64,000 nt of DNA from assembly GCF_023369855.1 (NCBI RefSeq), contig NZ_JAMBPP010000002.1, forward strand, positions 62,001 through 126,000, given 5' to 3'. The stretch is from Actinotalea alkalitolerans (GTDB lineage Bacteria > Actinomycetota > Actinomycetes > Actinomycetales > Cellulomonadaceae). A program made the position numbers and the translations under genes. Positions 16,300 through 24,505 of the stretch are shown here, one piece after another. Within the stretch, counting starts at the first letter, position 1, and each line of letters opens with the position of its first letter. Below the pieces are notes generated by a model, which searched no databases, was not told where the DNA came from, and saw only the letters and a list, made by a program, of their open reading frames with translations.

Positions 16300-16530
16300 G
16301 ACGTCGTGCTCGGCGGGGCGATGTCAGCGTCCGCACCTCTCATCGCGGCTTTGCGCGGCGAGCTGTTCTCCCGGTGCCTACCCATCGCCGCCGATGATCT
16401 CGACGTGCGCGCCGCGCACGACCCAGAGGGCGCAGGTATCCGCGGGGCGATACACCTGATCATCGAAGAAGTGCTGTCGGCCGCACGCGTCGAGGCGCTG
16501 GCCGCAGCGGGAACCCGCCCAGAACTGACG
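16300..16530 (+). pseudogene. C-terminal remnant of a ROK-family protein
   Basis: On the plus strand a short frame reads DVVLGGAMSASAPLIAALRG, then an acidic beta segment, and AAHDPEGAGIRGAIHLIIEEV followed by LSAARVEALAA. The VVLGG motif, the late GAGIRGA motif and the closing helix are characteristic of the end of ROK sugar kinases or ROK repressors. Nothing upstream continues the family, because that stretch belongs to the glycerate kinase remnant. No start or Shine-Dalgarno is evident. The assignment rests on pattern memory only. Confidence 0.4.
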
Positions 16531-16569
16531 CTGACGTCACAAGGGGCCGTGGGCCGCGGGCAGCTGCCA

Positions 16570-17850
16570 CTAGGCCATGGCGTGGCTCGTCAGGACCGCG
16601 TCGCCGCTCACGGTCACGGTGCGTCGGTCGCTCGCACTCGGGATCGGGAAGCCCATCACGCCGCTCAGCGTGAAGATCTCCATGACAGGACCGTCGATCA
16701 CCAGGCGCAGGGCGGTGTCGACGAGCGGCATCGACCATGACGCCTCGCCGACCGTCGCTGTCACTTCGGCGTCCCTGGCTTCCACCTGCACCTCCACTCC
16801 ACCGACCCCGGTGATGACGAGCGTCGCACCGGAACCGGGGGTGTCGAGAAGCCACTCGAGATCGACGACCCATGGAACCTCCACACGCCCTGACCTCGTG
16901 GTGGTCGCCGGCCCGGTGCGAGCCAGAGCGACCTCGGGGGGTGGCGCAGCGACCACCCGATCGCCCTGCAGGGTCAGCCGATGCGGCAGCGAGTGGGCGC
17001 TCGCCCAGCTCCCCGCAGCGTCGTCGACGTCGCGCATCCAGTAGATCAGGCCACGTCCGCCTGCCTTGTCGGCGAAGGCCGAGCCCGCGTAGTACGAGGG
17101 CCCGTAGCTCAACCGCCCCCAGGACTCCGCGACGAACTGGCCGTCGACCAGGTCTCCGATCGCGTAGGCCTCGTAGTAGGGCACGGTCGGCTCCCACACC
17201 GAGACGGTCAGCACCCATCGTCCGGCCAGACGGAACACCTGCGGGCACTCCCACACCGCGCCCAGCCACAGCGGCTCTGTCTCGCTGCGGTGCCGGCTCG
17301 CGAGAAGTCCTGCGTAGGTCCACGTCTCCAGATCGTCCGACCGGTAGGTCAACGCGGTGGCCGTGCCGTCTGCCAGCCCCGCGCCCATGAGCATCAGCCA
17401 TGCGGTGCCGTCGTGGAACACGTAGGGGTCGCGATAGGCCACCACGTCGATGCCCGGGGGCAGCTCGGCGACGACGTCCTTCTTGATCCACTCGTCCCAG
17501 GTGTCGTCGACCGGTCGAGCCAGGCGAGCGCGTCCGACCTGGAAGTCCTCCAGGTCGACGCTGGTGTAGAAGAGGGCTGCTGGACCGGAGTCGGGTACTG
17601 CGATGCTCCCGGACCAGATCCCGCCGTCGCCGTCGCCGGGTTCGAGGGCGACTGGTCCCTCGGTCCAGTGCAGCAGGTCGTCGCTGGTGGCGTGCCCCCA
17701 CCGCTGGTCCGGGCCCCACTGCGTCTGGCCAGGCACGAACTGGAAGAACAGGTGGTACCGCCCCTGGTGGTGGGTCAGCCCCAGCGGGTCGTTGATCCAG
17801 CCCTCCTGTGCGGTGAAGTGCAGCCGGGGGCGGGTGACGTCGGTTGTCAT
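16570..17850 (-). CDS. GH32 beta-fructofuranosidase / levanase-type hydrolase
   Basis: 426 residues. The three GH32 motifs are all present: WINDPLG with nucleophile Asp21, RDP with transition-state stabiliser Asp141, and ECPQ with acid/base Glu201. The five-bladed propeller extends to about residue 300, followed by a short beta-sandwich ending at FTLSGVMGFPIPSAS. It lacks a signal peptide and so should act in the cytoplasm on imported fructosides. It is the last gene of a LacI-ABC-GH172 operon, 22 bases after the GH172 gene. The expected substrate is the product of GH172 or short fructo-oligosaccharides. Confidence 0.92.
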   Translation of the reverse strand: MTTDVTRPRLHFTAQEGWINDPLGLTHHQGRYHLFFQFVPGQTQWGPDQRWGHATSDDLLHWTEGPVALEPGDGDGGIWSGSIAVPDSGPAALFYTSVDLEDFQVGRARLARPVDDTWDEWIKKDVVAELPPGIDVVAYRDPYVFHDGTAWLMLMGAGLADGTATALTYRSDDLETWTYAGLLASRHRSETEPLWLGAVWECPQVFRLAGRWVLTVSVWEPTVPYYEAYAIGDLVDGQFVAESWGRLSYGPSYYAGSAFADKAGGRGLIYWMRDVDDAAGSWASAHSLPHRLTLQGDRVVAAPPPEVALARTGPATTTRSGRVEVPWVVDLEWLLDTPGSGATLVITGVGGVEVQVEARDAEVTATVGEASWSMPLVDTALRLVIDGPVMEIFTLSGVMGFPIPSASDRRTVTVSGDAVLTSHAMA

Positions 17851-17872
17851 GACTACTCGTTCCCTCGTTCGG

Positions 17873-19222
17873 TCAGGACTGCAGGTAGCGGCGGCGCAGT
17901 TCGGCAGCGATCTGTGCGTTGCCAGCCTCGGCGGCGTCGATCTCCGTGACGCGGTCGGTGCGAACCCGGTCTCGGACGGCGACGAAGTCGGTCATCCTCT
18001 GGTCGGCGGACTCTCGCGCTGCTCGCTGGGAGTCGGTGAGCTCGGGCAGTGGTGCAGTGACGACAGCATCGCGGGGCCGAAGGGGTAGGCGCTCGTCGAC
18101 CGGCGGGATCGTGAGGGGTGCGGTCGGCAGACTCTGGTACCAGTACGCCACGGATGACCAGTCGTCGGAGAGGTGGTTGGCGTGCCCGTGCTCGAAGCTC
18201 ACCTTGATCCGTGTGGTGAACCGGATCGGGTCGACGAGGTGGAACCGATAGCTGTGGTGGAATCCCGGGACGTCTTCCTCGTGGACGATCGTGCCGTTCA
18301 TGAGGTAGGCGTTGTGCTGCATCCCCCACGCGTGCCCGAAGTAGTCCTCCATGCCTGTTCCGTGCAGGCTGGGTGGCCAGGTGTCGTCGTCGATGAAGAT
18401 CATGTCGTCGCCCTCGCCCCACCAGGATCCCTGGAAGTGCCGCACTGCGAGGTTGCATCCCACGTAGTGCCCCGACCCCTCGATCTCCAGGGCGACGTAG
18501 TTGTCCGCGCCGTCGAGGTTGGGGATGGTGACCTCGATGGAGTTGGTCTGGAGGTCAGGTCCCCACCCGCTGCACGGGCGGGCTTGGCGGTAGTGGGCGT
18601 GGAAGTAGGCGACGTCGGCAGCGAGCGGCTCGCGGTAGAGCTCGTAGTCGACGTAGAAGTACTGGAGGTAGGGCACGTCGTTCTGGTTCTCCACGACAAT
18701 CCGTGCACGCTTGTTGAAGGGCATCTGGAAGTAGCTGTTGAAGGCCGCTGAACCGCCGAACGTGTGCAGCTCGGCCTCTTTGGCTGAGACCGACAGCGGC
18801 AGCGACTCGTAGGAGCCGGACAGCGAGTTCAGCAAGCCGAAGAAGTCGCCCAGCGGTGCGATCACGCTGGGGGTCTCCTGATCGTCCCAGTACACCTTGA
18901 GGACGATCTTGCGGTAGTAGTCGGGGTCGACGACCTCCCACGAGACGCCCAGGGCGTTGTGGATCTCGAGCATGGGGACCCCGACGGCTGCTGGGTCGAT
19001 CTGGCCTGGCCCCGGCTGGAGTCGGCAGGACTGGGTCATCCAGATGTGCGTGATGCACCCGGGGCCCTCGATGTCGGCCAGGACGCGCTCCTCGCCCGGC
19101 ATCACGAGCCAGTTGTCGCGGTTGCGCCCGCTCTGGTCCCAGCTCGAGGCGCGCCCGGAGCGTGCGTCGTGGGTGCGGGTGAGGTCTGCGAGAAGTCCCA
19201 TGCGGGGTCCTGCGCCGGTCAT
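17873..19222 (-). CDS. GH172 (DUF2961) family, difructose-dianhydride-type glycosidase
   Basis: 449 residues. The start is ATG 19222, preceded by AAAGGA; the longer frame upstream is Arg/Ser-rich noise. Segments typical of DUF2961 are SSWDQSGRNRDNWLVMPGE, ADIEGPGCITHIWMT, KVYWDDQETPSVIAPLGDFFG, FQMPFNKRARIVVENQ, and GTGMEDYFGHAWGMQH with acidic residues that correspond to the catalytic region of the family. GH172 founding members act on alpha-D-fructofuranosyl linkages, including difructose dianhydride I. Pairing with GH32 and an importer supports a role in intracellular breakdown of cyclic or linear fructosides. No signal peptide is present. Confidence 0.85.
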   Translation of the reverse strand: MTGAGPRMGLLADLTRTHDARSGRASSWDQSGRNRDNWLVMPGEERVLADIEGPGCITHIWMTQSCRLQPGPGQIDPAAVGVPMLEIHNALGVSWEVVDPDYYRKIVLKVYWDDQETPSVIAPLGDFFGLLNSLSGSYESLPLSVSAKEAELHTFGGSAAFNSYFQMPFNKRARIVVENQNDVPYLQYFYVDYELYREPLAADVAYFHAHYRQARPCSGWGPDLQTNSIEVTIPNLDGADNYVALEIEGSGHYVGCNLAVRHFQGSWWGEGDDMIFIDDDTWPPSLHGTGMEDYFGHAWGMQHNAYLMNGTIVHEEDVPGFHHSYRFHLVDPIRFTTRIKVSFEHGHANHLSDDWSSVAYWYQSLPTAPLTIPPVDERLPLRPRDAVVTAPLPELTDSQRAARESADQRMTDFVAVRDRVRTDRVTEIDAAEAGNAQIAAELRRRYLQS

Positions 19223-19239
19223 GTTGATCCTTTCGTCTG

Positions 19240-19262
19240 AGCTGACCGTCGTCCGGTCAGCT
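19240..19262 (-). promoter_or_regulatory. intercistronic hairpin between permease and GH172 genes
   Basis: AGCTGACCG and CGGTCAGCT form a perfect 9-base stem with a TCGTC loop in the 55-base gap between the permease stop and the GH172 start. It could act as a weak terminator or an RNA-stability element separating transporter from hydrolase expression. Confidence 0.45.
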
Positions 19263-19277
19263 GGAAGTGCGTGGTGA

Positions 19278-20189
19278 TCAGCCCTTGACGGCCGACTGCG
19301 TGAGGCTCGCGATGATCCAGCGCTGCGCCAGCAGGAAGACGACAAATGCCGGTGTGATGGCGATGACTGTCGCCGCCATGACGACCGAGAGATTCCCTGC
19401 CCCGTAAGGCCCGAGGAGCAGGACGAGCGCGAGGGGCAACGTCGCGGTGTCGGTGCTGCTGAGGAAGATCGATGGCGCGAAATAGGCGTTCCAGCTGGTC
19501 AGGAAGGTGATGATCCCTAGGGTGCTCACACCGTTGCGCGCCAGAGGCAGGGCGACGAGCCGATAGGTCGCCCAGGCACTTGCGCCGTCGAGTCGTGCGG
19601 CCTCGAGGATCTCCTCGGGCATGCCGAGGAAGAACTGCCGCATGAGGAACACCCCGAGCGCGCCGGTCAGGCCCGGAAGTATGAGGCTGAGGGGATTGTC
19701 GATGAGATTCCAGCTGCTCATCATCAGGAAGAGCGGGATGATCGTCACCTGGGCCGGTACCATCAGCGACGCCAGCAGCAGGACGAAGATCTTGTCACGA
19801 CCTGGGAAGCGCAGACGCGCGAACGCGTAGCCGGCCATCGGCGCGGTGATGAGGGTGCCGATGCTGACCGAGATGGCGATCACCGCGCTGTTGAACATGT
19901 TCCGCAGCACTGGGACAGGTCCGTTGATCGCGTCGGCGAAGTTCGCCCAGCGGAACTCGGTCGGGAGCCACTGCGGCGGCAGGTCGTACGCCCTTCCTGG
20001 TGAGCGCAGTGAGGTCGTGACCATCCACAGGAACGGCGCGACGATCGCGATCGCTCCAAGCCCCAGGAGGATGATCGCGATCACCTGGCCGGGGGTGGTG
20101 CGCCGAACCTTCGTCCCACGGTCCTTGCGCGACGGGCGTCGACCCGAGCCGATCTGCGGCCTCGGCTGGAAGCCAGTCCTGCTACTCAT
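19278..20189 (-). CDS. CUT1 sugar ABC transporter permease (MalG type)
   Basis: 303 residues. After a basic 30-residue head there are six membrane segments (first: VIAIILLGLGAIAIVAPFLWM). The cytoplasmic EAA loop EILEAARLDGASAWATYRLVALPLARNG, present in part at ~residues 205-232, contacts the ATPase. The C-terminus ends LAQRWIIASLTQSAVKG, the usual MalG tail. It overlaps the partner permease gene by 8 bases. The operon has no ATPase gene, so, as is common in actinobacteria, a shared MsiK-type ATPase encoded elsewhere must energise it. Confidence 0.92.
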   Translation of the reverse strand: MSSRTGFQPRPQIGSGRRPSRKDRGTKVRRTTPGQVIAIILLGLGAIAIVAPFLWMVTTSLRSPGRAYDLPPQWLPTEFRWANFADAINGPVPVLRNMFNSAVIAISVSIGTLITAPMAGYAFARLRFPGRDKIFVLLLASLMVPAQVTIIPLFLMMSSWNLIDNPLSLILPGLTGALGVFLMRQFFLGMPEEILEAARLDGASAWATYRLVALPLARNGVSTLGIITFLTSWNAYFAPSIFLSSTDTATLPLALVLLLGPYGAGNLSVVMAATVIAITPAFVVFLLAQRWIIASLTQSAVKG

Positions 20190-21117
20190 AGTGCACCCAC
20201 GTTCGACGGACCCGGAACTGCACGAGGGTCACCAGGAGGATGAGGACGAACAGGCTCACAGCGATCGCAGAGGCGTATCCCATGTCGTAGTCGCTGAACG
20301 CCTTCTCCGCGAGATACATGACGACGCTGCGCGACGAGTCCCCTGGCCCACCTCGGGTCAGGACGATGATCGACTCGTAGATCTGGAACGCCCCGATGAC
20401 CGTGGTCGTGATGTTGAAGAAGGTGGCTTGACTGATCATCGGGAAGGTGATCGATCGGAAGCGCCGCCACGGTCCTGCGCCATCCACCTCGGCGGCCTCC
20501 AGCATCTCCTTCGGGACCTCCTGGATGGCGGCCACGTAGATGAGCATCGCGAACCCGATGTTGCGCCAGGTGTCGACGATGATGACGGTGACCTTGGACA
20601 TGCCCGGGCTGTTCAGCCAGTCGATCGGGGCGACACCCACCTGGGACAGGTAGTAGTTGAGAACGCCGGTGTCCTTCTGGAACAACGCCTGCCAGATGAT
20701 GGACACGTAGACCAGGGCGACGAGGTAGGGAAAGAAGTAGGCGGACCGGAAGATGGTGGTGAGCCAGGTCGGCATGTTCTGGCTGATCAGCACCGCGGCG
20801 GTCAGCGCGATGGCATTGATGAGGATGACAGCGGCGATGACGTAGATGAAGGTGTTGCCGTAGGTCTGCAGCAGCCGATCGTCACTGAGCATCCTGGTGT
20901 AGTTGTCCAGGCCCACGAAGCGGGGCGGGCGCAGGATCGTGTAGCGGGTGGTCGAGAGGAACAGTGCTGCGACCACCGGGCCGAGGATGAACAGCAGGAA
21001 GCCGATCACCGATGGGGCGATGAAGGCATAGCCCGTCATGGCTTCGCGTCGCTCGGCCAGGGTGAGGCGGCCCGTGCGGGGCCGCCTCACCGCGGTCGCA
21101 GTGGAGGCCTTACTCAT
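20182..21117 (-). CDS. CUT1 sugar ABC transporter permease (MalF type)
   Basis: 311 residues from ATG 21117, the first Met after the overlapping end of the binding-protein gene (8-base overlap). Six membrane segments are visible (AFIAPSVIGFLLFILGPVVAAL first), with the EAA loop EVPKEMLEAAEVDGAGPWRRF, given in part, and the ending FRVRRTWVHYE. It pairs with the MalG-type permease encoded next. Codons 10-19 contain a perfect 13-base hairpin (21061-21091). Confidence 0.92.
   Translation of the reverse strand: MSKASTATAVRRPRTGRLTLAERREAMTGYAFIAPSVIGFLLFILGPVVAALFLSTTRYTILRPPRFVGLDNYTRMLSDDRLLQTYGNTFIYVIAAVILINAIALTAAVLISQNMPTWLTTIFRSAYFFPYLVALVYVSIIWQALFQKDTGVLNYYLSQVGVAPIDWLNSPGMSKVTVIIVDTWRNIGFAMLIYVAAIQEVPKEMLEAAEVDGAGPWRRFRSITFPMISQATFFNITTTVIGAFQIYESIIVLTRGGPGDSSRSVVMYLAEKAFSDYDMGYASAIAVSLFVLILLVTLVQFRVRRTWVHYE
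21061..21091 (-). promoter_or_regulatory. perfect 13-bp hairpin inside the start of the permease gene
   Basis: GGTGAGGCGGCCC (21061-21073) and GGGCCGCCTCACC (21079-21091) are exact reverse complements around a GTGCG loop. The hairpin begins about 19 bases beyond the stop of the solute-binding-protein gene but lies within codons of the overlapping permease gene. Its position suggests an attenuator that keeps permease levels below binding-protein levels, a job usually done by a hairpin in an intergenic gap. Confidence 0.5.
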
Positions 21118-22423
21118 CCTCGAGGGCCTGCTGGACTTCGTCGTTGGCCTTGGCGAGCTCTGTCGCGGCGTCGCCGCCGGCCATGATGCTGTCCATCGCC
21201 CGCATGAACGACGGCTCCAGCGTGCTGAAGACGGTGGGCGCGGGCACGGGCCGGGCGTTCTCGATCGAGGTGAAGTACAGGCTTGCGTGCTCGGGGAACT
21301 CGGTGAAGTCGGGTGAGATCGCGGCCGACTCCATGGAGGGCACAGCGGCACCGGCCGCGGCCCACTGCATCTGCGTCTCCTCGTCTGCGAGGGCCTTGAT
21401 CAGCTCCCAGGCGAGATCCTTGTTCTCCGAGTCCTGGGAGATGGCGAATCCACCGCCACCCCAGACCGTGGAGGACTCCGTGTTCTGCGGCCAAGGCAGC
21501 ACGTCGTAGTCGGAGAAGCCGGCGTCAGCGAAGGAGGAGACCAACCAGTGGCCGGCCCCGGTCATGGCGACCTTGCCTGCCGGGAAGAGCTGGTACGGGT
21601 CCGCGCCCTTGGGCTGGGGAGCCACGCCCTCCTCGGTGACCAGGTCACGCACCCACTCCACGGCCTCGACGGTGGCCGGGTCGGTCATGGTGGGCGTCTT
21701 CAGGTCCTCACTCATGGTCGACGTCGAGCTGGTGTACAGCCACGGCATGATCCCGAAGTTGAAGTAAGGGAGCCCGAAGCCGTAGACCTTGCTCGCGCCG
21801 TCGCCCGTGGTCAGCTGGTTGGCGATCGCAAGGAAGTCATCCCACGTCCAGTCGTCGGCGGGACGTTCGATGCCGGCATCGGCGAACATCTGGGTGTTGT
21901 AGTAGATGAGCATCGAGTTCCACGTGTTGGGCACGAGGTAGGTCGACCCATCCTTGGTGAACCCGTCGACGAGAGTCGGGTTCATGGCATCCAGGAGAGG
22001 CTGGGCCTCCGGGTCATTGGCGATGTAGCTGTCCATCGGCGCGAACAGGTCGTTGTAGAGGCCGAGCTCAACACCCTCGGTCGCGATGTTGATCACGTCC
22101 GGGGCGTTGCCCGACGCCACCGCCGCGACGAGCTTGCTCACGTACTCGGTCCAGGTGGTGATGGGCGTGAAGTCGTTGTTGACGGTCACGTTCGGGTACT
22201 TCTCCTCGAACCGCGCGACGACGGAGTCGTAGATCGCCTTGTCGTTCGGGTCCCCCCAGTTCGAGATCGTGATCTCGGCCGTGACGTCGGCGGCGGGGGG
22301 CGCGTAGGGGCCATCCGTGCCGGCCCCTGTCGACGGGTCGGATGTTCCAGAGGAGCAGGACGCCAGGAGTACGGCGGCCGCGGCGGCGGCGGCGAATCGG
22401 AGGGCTTTCGGGCGGGACTTCAT
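21110..22423 (-). CDS. ABC transporter sugar-binding lipoprotein (CUT1, cluster B type)
   Basis: 437 residues. The signal peptide MKSRPKALRFAAAAAAAVLLASC ends in the lipobox LLASC. The mature protein shows the SBP_bac_1 pattern: EITISNWGDPNDKAIYDSVV, PDVINIATEGVELGLYNDL, NTWNSMLIYYNTQMFADAGI and a late VWGGGGFAISQDSENKDLAWELI. The start ATG follows AAAGGAG. It delivers the operon's substrate, presumably a fructoside, to the two permeases. It is cotranscribed with the lacI gene 38 bases upstream. Confidence 0.93.
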   Translation of the reverse strand: MKSRPKALRFAAAAAAAVLLASCSSGTSDPSTGAGTDGPYAPPAADVTAEITISNWGDPNDKAIYDSVVARFEEKYPNVTVNNDFTPITTWTEYVSKLVAAVASGNAPDVINIATEGVELGLYNDLFAPMDSYIANDPEAQPLLDAMNPTLVDGFTKDGSTYLVPNTWNSMLIYYNTQMFADAGIERPADDWTWDDFLAIANQLTTGDGASKVYGFGLPYFNFGIMPWLYTSSTSTMSEDLKTPTMTDPATVEAVEWVRDLVTEEGVAPQPKGADPYQLFPAGKVAMTGAGHWLVSSFADAGFSDYDVLPWPQNTESSTVWGGGGFAISQDSENKDLAWELIKALADEETQMQWAAAGAAVPSMESAAISPDFTEFPEHASLYFTSIENARPVPAPTVFSTLEPSFMRAMDSIMAGGDAATELAKANDEVQQALEDE

Positions 22424-22461
22424 GGAATGCTCCTTTGCATCGAGGGGATGAGGTCGGGCGG

Positions 22462-23508
22462 TCAGGAGGTCTGCATCGGCTGGGCCGTGGAGGTCTTCTC
22501 GGACGGCTGCGGGACGCGCGGGCCTGTGGACGCGCGGTACTCGATCGTGGGTGAGAGCCTCACCGTCGAGGGATCGCCAGCGCTCCCACCGATCCGCGAG
22601 ATCAGCAGCCGGACGGCCGCTGCGCCGACGTCGAACCCGGGCTGGCGCACGGTGGTGATATGCGGCTCGAAGAGCTCGGGATACGGGAACCCGTCGAACG
22701 TCGCGAACGCGAGGTCTGAGGGGATCGACAGGCCCAGCCGTCGGACGACTCCCAGGGCGCCTGCGGCCAGGTGCGTCGAGCACGCGATGAGTGCAGTCGG
22801 CCGGTGCTCGGTGAGAACGGCCGAGAGGCGATCGCTGAGATTCTCGGACTTGGAGCTGCTGAGGAGGACCGTCTGGTCCTCCTCAGCGAGTCCGGTGCTC
22901 CGGACCGCGTCGCGAAAGCCCTCGAGCCGCTCACGGAGCGGCGAGACCCTGGTGTCACCGACAACCGCGACGATGCGCCGGTGGCCGAGGCCGACAAGGT
23001 GGTCGACGAGCTCTCGCATCGACGAGCGGTTCTCCGTGCCGACCTGGTCGATCGGAAGCCCCGCAAGACGGTCCATCAGAACCACAGGAACGCCGGCTCG
23101 GCTGAGCTCGTCCAGGACCTCGTCGCTCGAGTCCGCCACGCGAGCCAGGACGATGCCGTCGACACGACGCTCCAGGAGTGTCCGTACCGCCCTCAGCTCC
23201 CGCTCCGCCGTCTCGTCGGAGTTGGCCACCAAGAGCGTCATCCCGTCGGCGTATGCCGACTCCTGCACCCCGTGCATCATCTCCGCGAACGCCGGCTCGC
23301 CGACATCAGAGAGCACGAGCCCGAGGCTGTCCGTCTGCGACCGCCTCATCGCCCGCGCGAGCGCGTCCTGACGGTAGGACGTCTGCTCGATGGCCGCCAA
23401 GACCCGATCACGAGTCCCCGGCTCGACGTTGCGAGTCCCGTTCAGCACGTGCGAGACCGTCGAGATCGACACCCCTGCGAGCCGAGCGACATCAACCATG
23501 GTTGCCAT
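22462..23508 (-). CDS. LacI-family repressor of the fructoside operon
   Basis: 348 residues from ATG 23508 (GGAG upstream; the longer frame is non-family). The helix-turn-helix and hinge are MVDVARLAGVSISTVSHVLNG with NVEPGTRDRVLAAIEQ following. The effector-binding core has the usual LGLVLSDVGEPAFAEMM, RRVDGIVLARVADSS, HRRIVAVVGDTR and TALIACSTHLAAGALGVVRR. It is the first gene of the operon lacI-SBP-permease-permease-GH172-GH32. Two palindromic operator candidates directly upstream imply autoregulation of the whole unit by the transported sugar or its product. Confidence 0.93.
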   Translation of the reverse strand: MATMVDVARLAGVSISTVSHVLNGTRNVEPGTRDRVLAAIEQTSYRQDALARAMRRSQTDSLGLVLSDVGEPAFAEMMHGVQESAYADGMTLLVANSDETAERELRAVRTLLERRVDGIVLARVADSSDEVLDELSRAGVPVVLMDRLAGLPIDQVGTENRSSMRELVDHLVGLGHRRIVAVVGDTRVSPLRERLEGFRDAVRSTGLAEEDQTVLLSSSKSENLSDRLSAVLTEHRPTALIACSTHLAAGALGVVRRLGLSIPSDLAFATFDGFPYPELFEPHITTVRQPGFDVGAAAVRLLISRIGGSAGDPSTVRLSPTIEYRASTGPRVPQPSEKTSTAQPMQTS

Positions 23509-23520
23509 CTGCTTCTCCGT

Positions 23521-23546
23521 CGAAACGTTTGCGCGAACGATTGCGC
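23521..23546. promoter_or_regulatory. two adjacent operator-like palindromes upstream of lacI
   Basis: CGAAACGTTTGCG contains the AAACGTTT palindrome, and the next bases GCGCGAACGATTGCGC form a related imperfect palindrome sharing the GCGC-x-A half-site. Both lie within 40 bases upstream of the repressor start codon at 23508, ideal for autorepression. Confidence 0.5.
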
Positions 23547-23742
23547 CACCCTCCCATGCGGTTCTCATCGGGTCAAGCCCGTGATGGGATCGTGACTCCA
23601 AGGGCCACTTCTGCATCGACACCGCTGCCGCCCCCACGGCGGCCGGAGCGGGGTCTCAGCGGCCAGCACGACCTCGGCGTCAGAGGAGACTTCCTCGGTA
23701 CGACGCTCCATCCTCGACGGCTCGCCGTCACCTCAAGCGTCC
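23547..23742. other. upstream flank of the lacI operon, nothing recognised
   Basis: GC-rich sequence without a supportable gene on either strand. The promoter of the fructoside operon should lie in its first ~60 bases, but I see no convincing -10/-35 pair. Confidence 0.3.
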
Positions 23743-24180
23743 TCATGACGAGCCCGCGGGGTCAGCGCCCTGGATGAGCACAGGTAGCGTGCCGTCCTCG
23801 GACTCGACACCGGCCGGCAGCCCTTGGGGTGCGCTCAGTGTCCACGAGCCGTCGGCGGCCGTCGTGTGGACGTGCGCTCGATGAGGTCCGTCATCGTGGC
23901 GTCTGAGGGTTCGAGGAGCGCCCGGATGGGGAACCCGGCCAGTGGGGTTCCGTCGGCAGACAGAGGCTGCCTGCGTCAGCCTGCCCGGAGACCTGCACCA
24001 CGATCCGGTCGACGGGCACGAGCTGGTCCACGTCGCGGTACGGCGCGCTGCAGGCGGTCCGGTGTCCGGAGATCATCGCGTTGCCTGGCTGGCCGGGGAC
24101 GATCCCCACTTCCCCAGGACAGGGCACTTCTTGAGGTCGGGGACGTCCGTGCCGTACACGAGGGTCTCGGGGATTTCACC
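23743..24180 (-). pseudogene. debris of a class E sortase fused to a secreted-protein tail
   Basis: Read on the minus strand from 24179, one frame gives EIPETLVYGTDVPDLKKCP. A shifted frame gives GEVGIVPGQPGNAMISGHRT followed by APYRDVDQLVPVDRIVVQ, the His-containing strand pair of class E sortases (GHRT motif). The Cys and Arg catalytic motifs are absent. Further on, two more frames carry DGTPLAGFPIRALLEPSDA and then TTAADGSWTLSAPQGLPAG to a stop at 23743, which looks like the Ig-like region of a cell-surface protein. At least three frame changes show this is decayed DNA. Confidence 0.5.
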
Positions 24181-24505
24181 CGCGAGCACCACACGCCTCG
24201 ACTCGCTCGCTCTGGTGCGGGGCTGCGCACCGGGATGTTGCGTCACCGCAACGCCAGGACGATTCCCCGACGGCTAGTCCGATCGGACCGACCGCGCTTG
24301 CTTCACGTAGTAGTTGCCCACCGGGGCCTCTCTCCGGAACCACCCCGTCCGCAGTGTGTGGACCGGCATCGACGCAGTCGATCGGCAGAGTCGCACGCTG
24401 GCTGCAGGGAACTGCGCCCCTGGGCAGCCAGCCACGGCATGGATGCCACGTCGGACATCGGATGACCTGCTCATGTGGCGGACCTGCCCTGCCGATGACT
24501 GGTGC
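24181..24505. other. region without a recognisable gene
   Basis: Several open frames cross this stretch on both strands, but none has family similarity, a good ribosome site or consistent third-position bias. The promoter of the downstream nuclease gene is expected near its right end. Confidence 0.3.
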
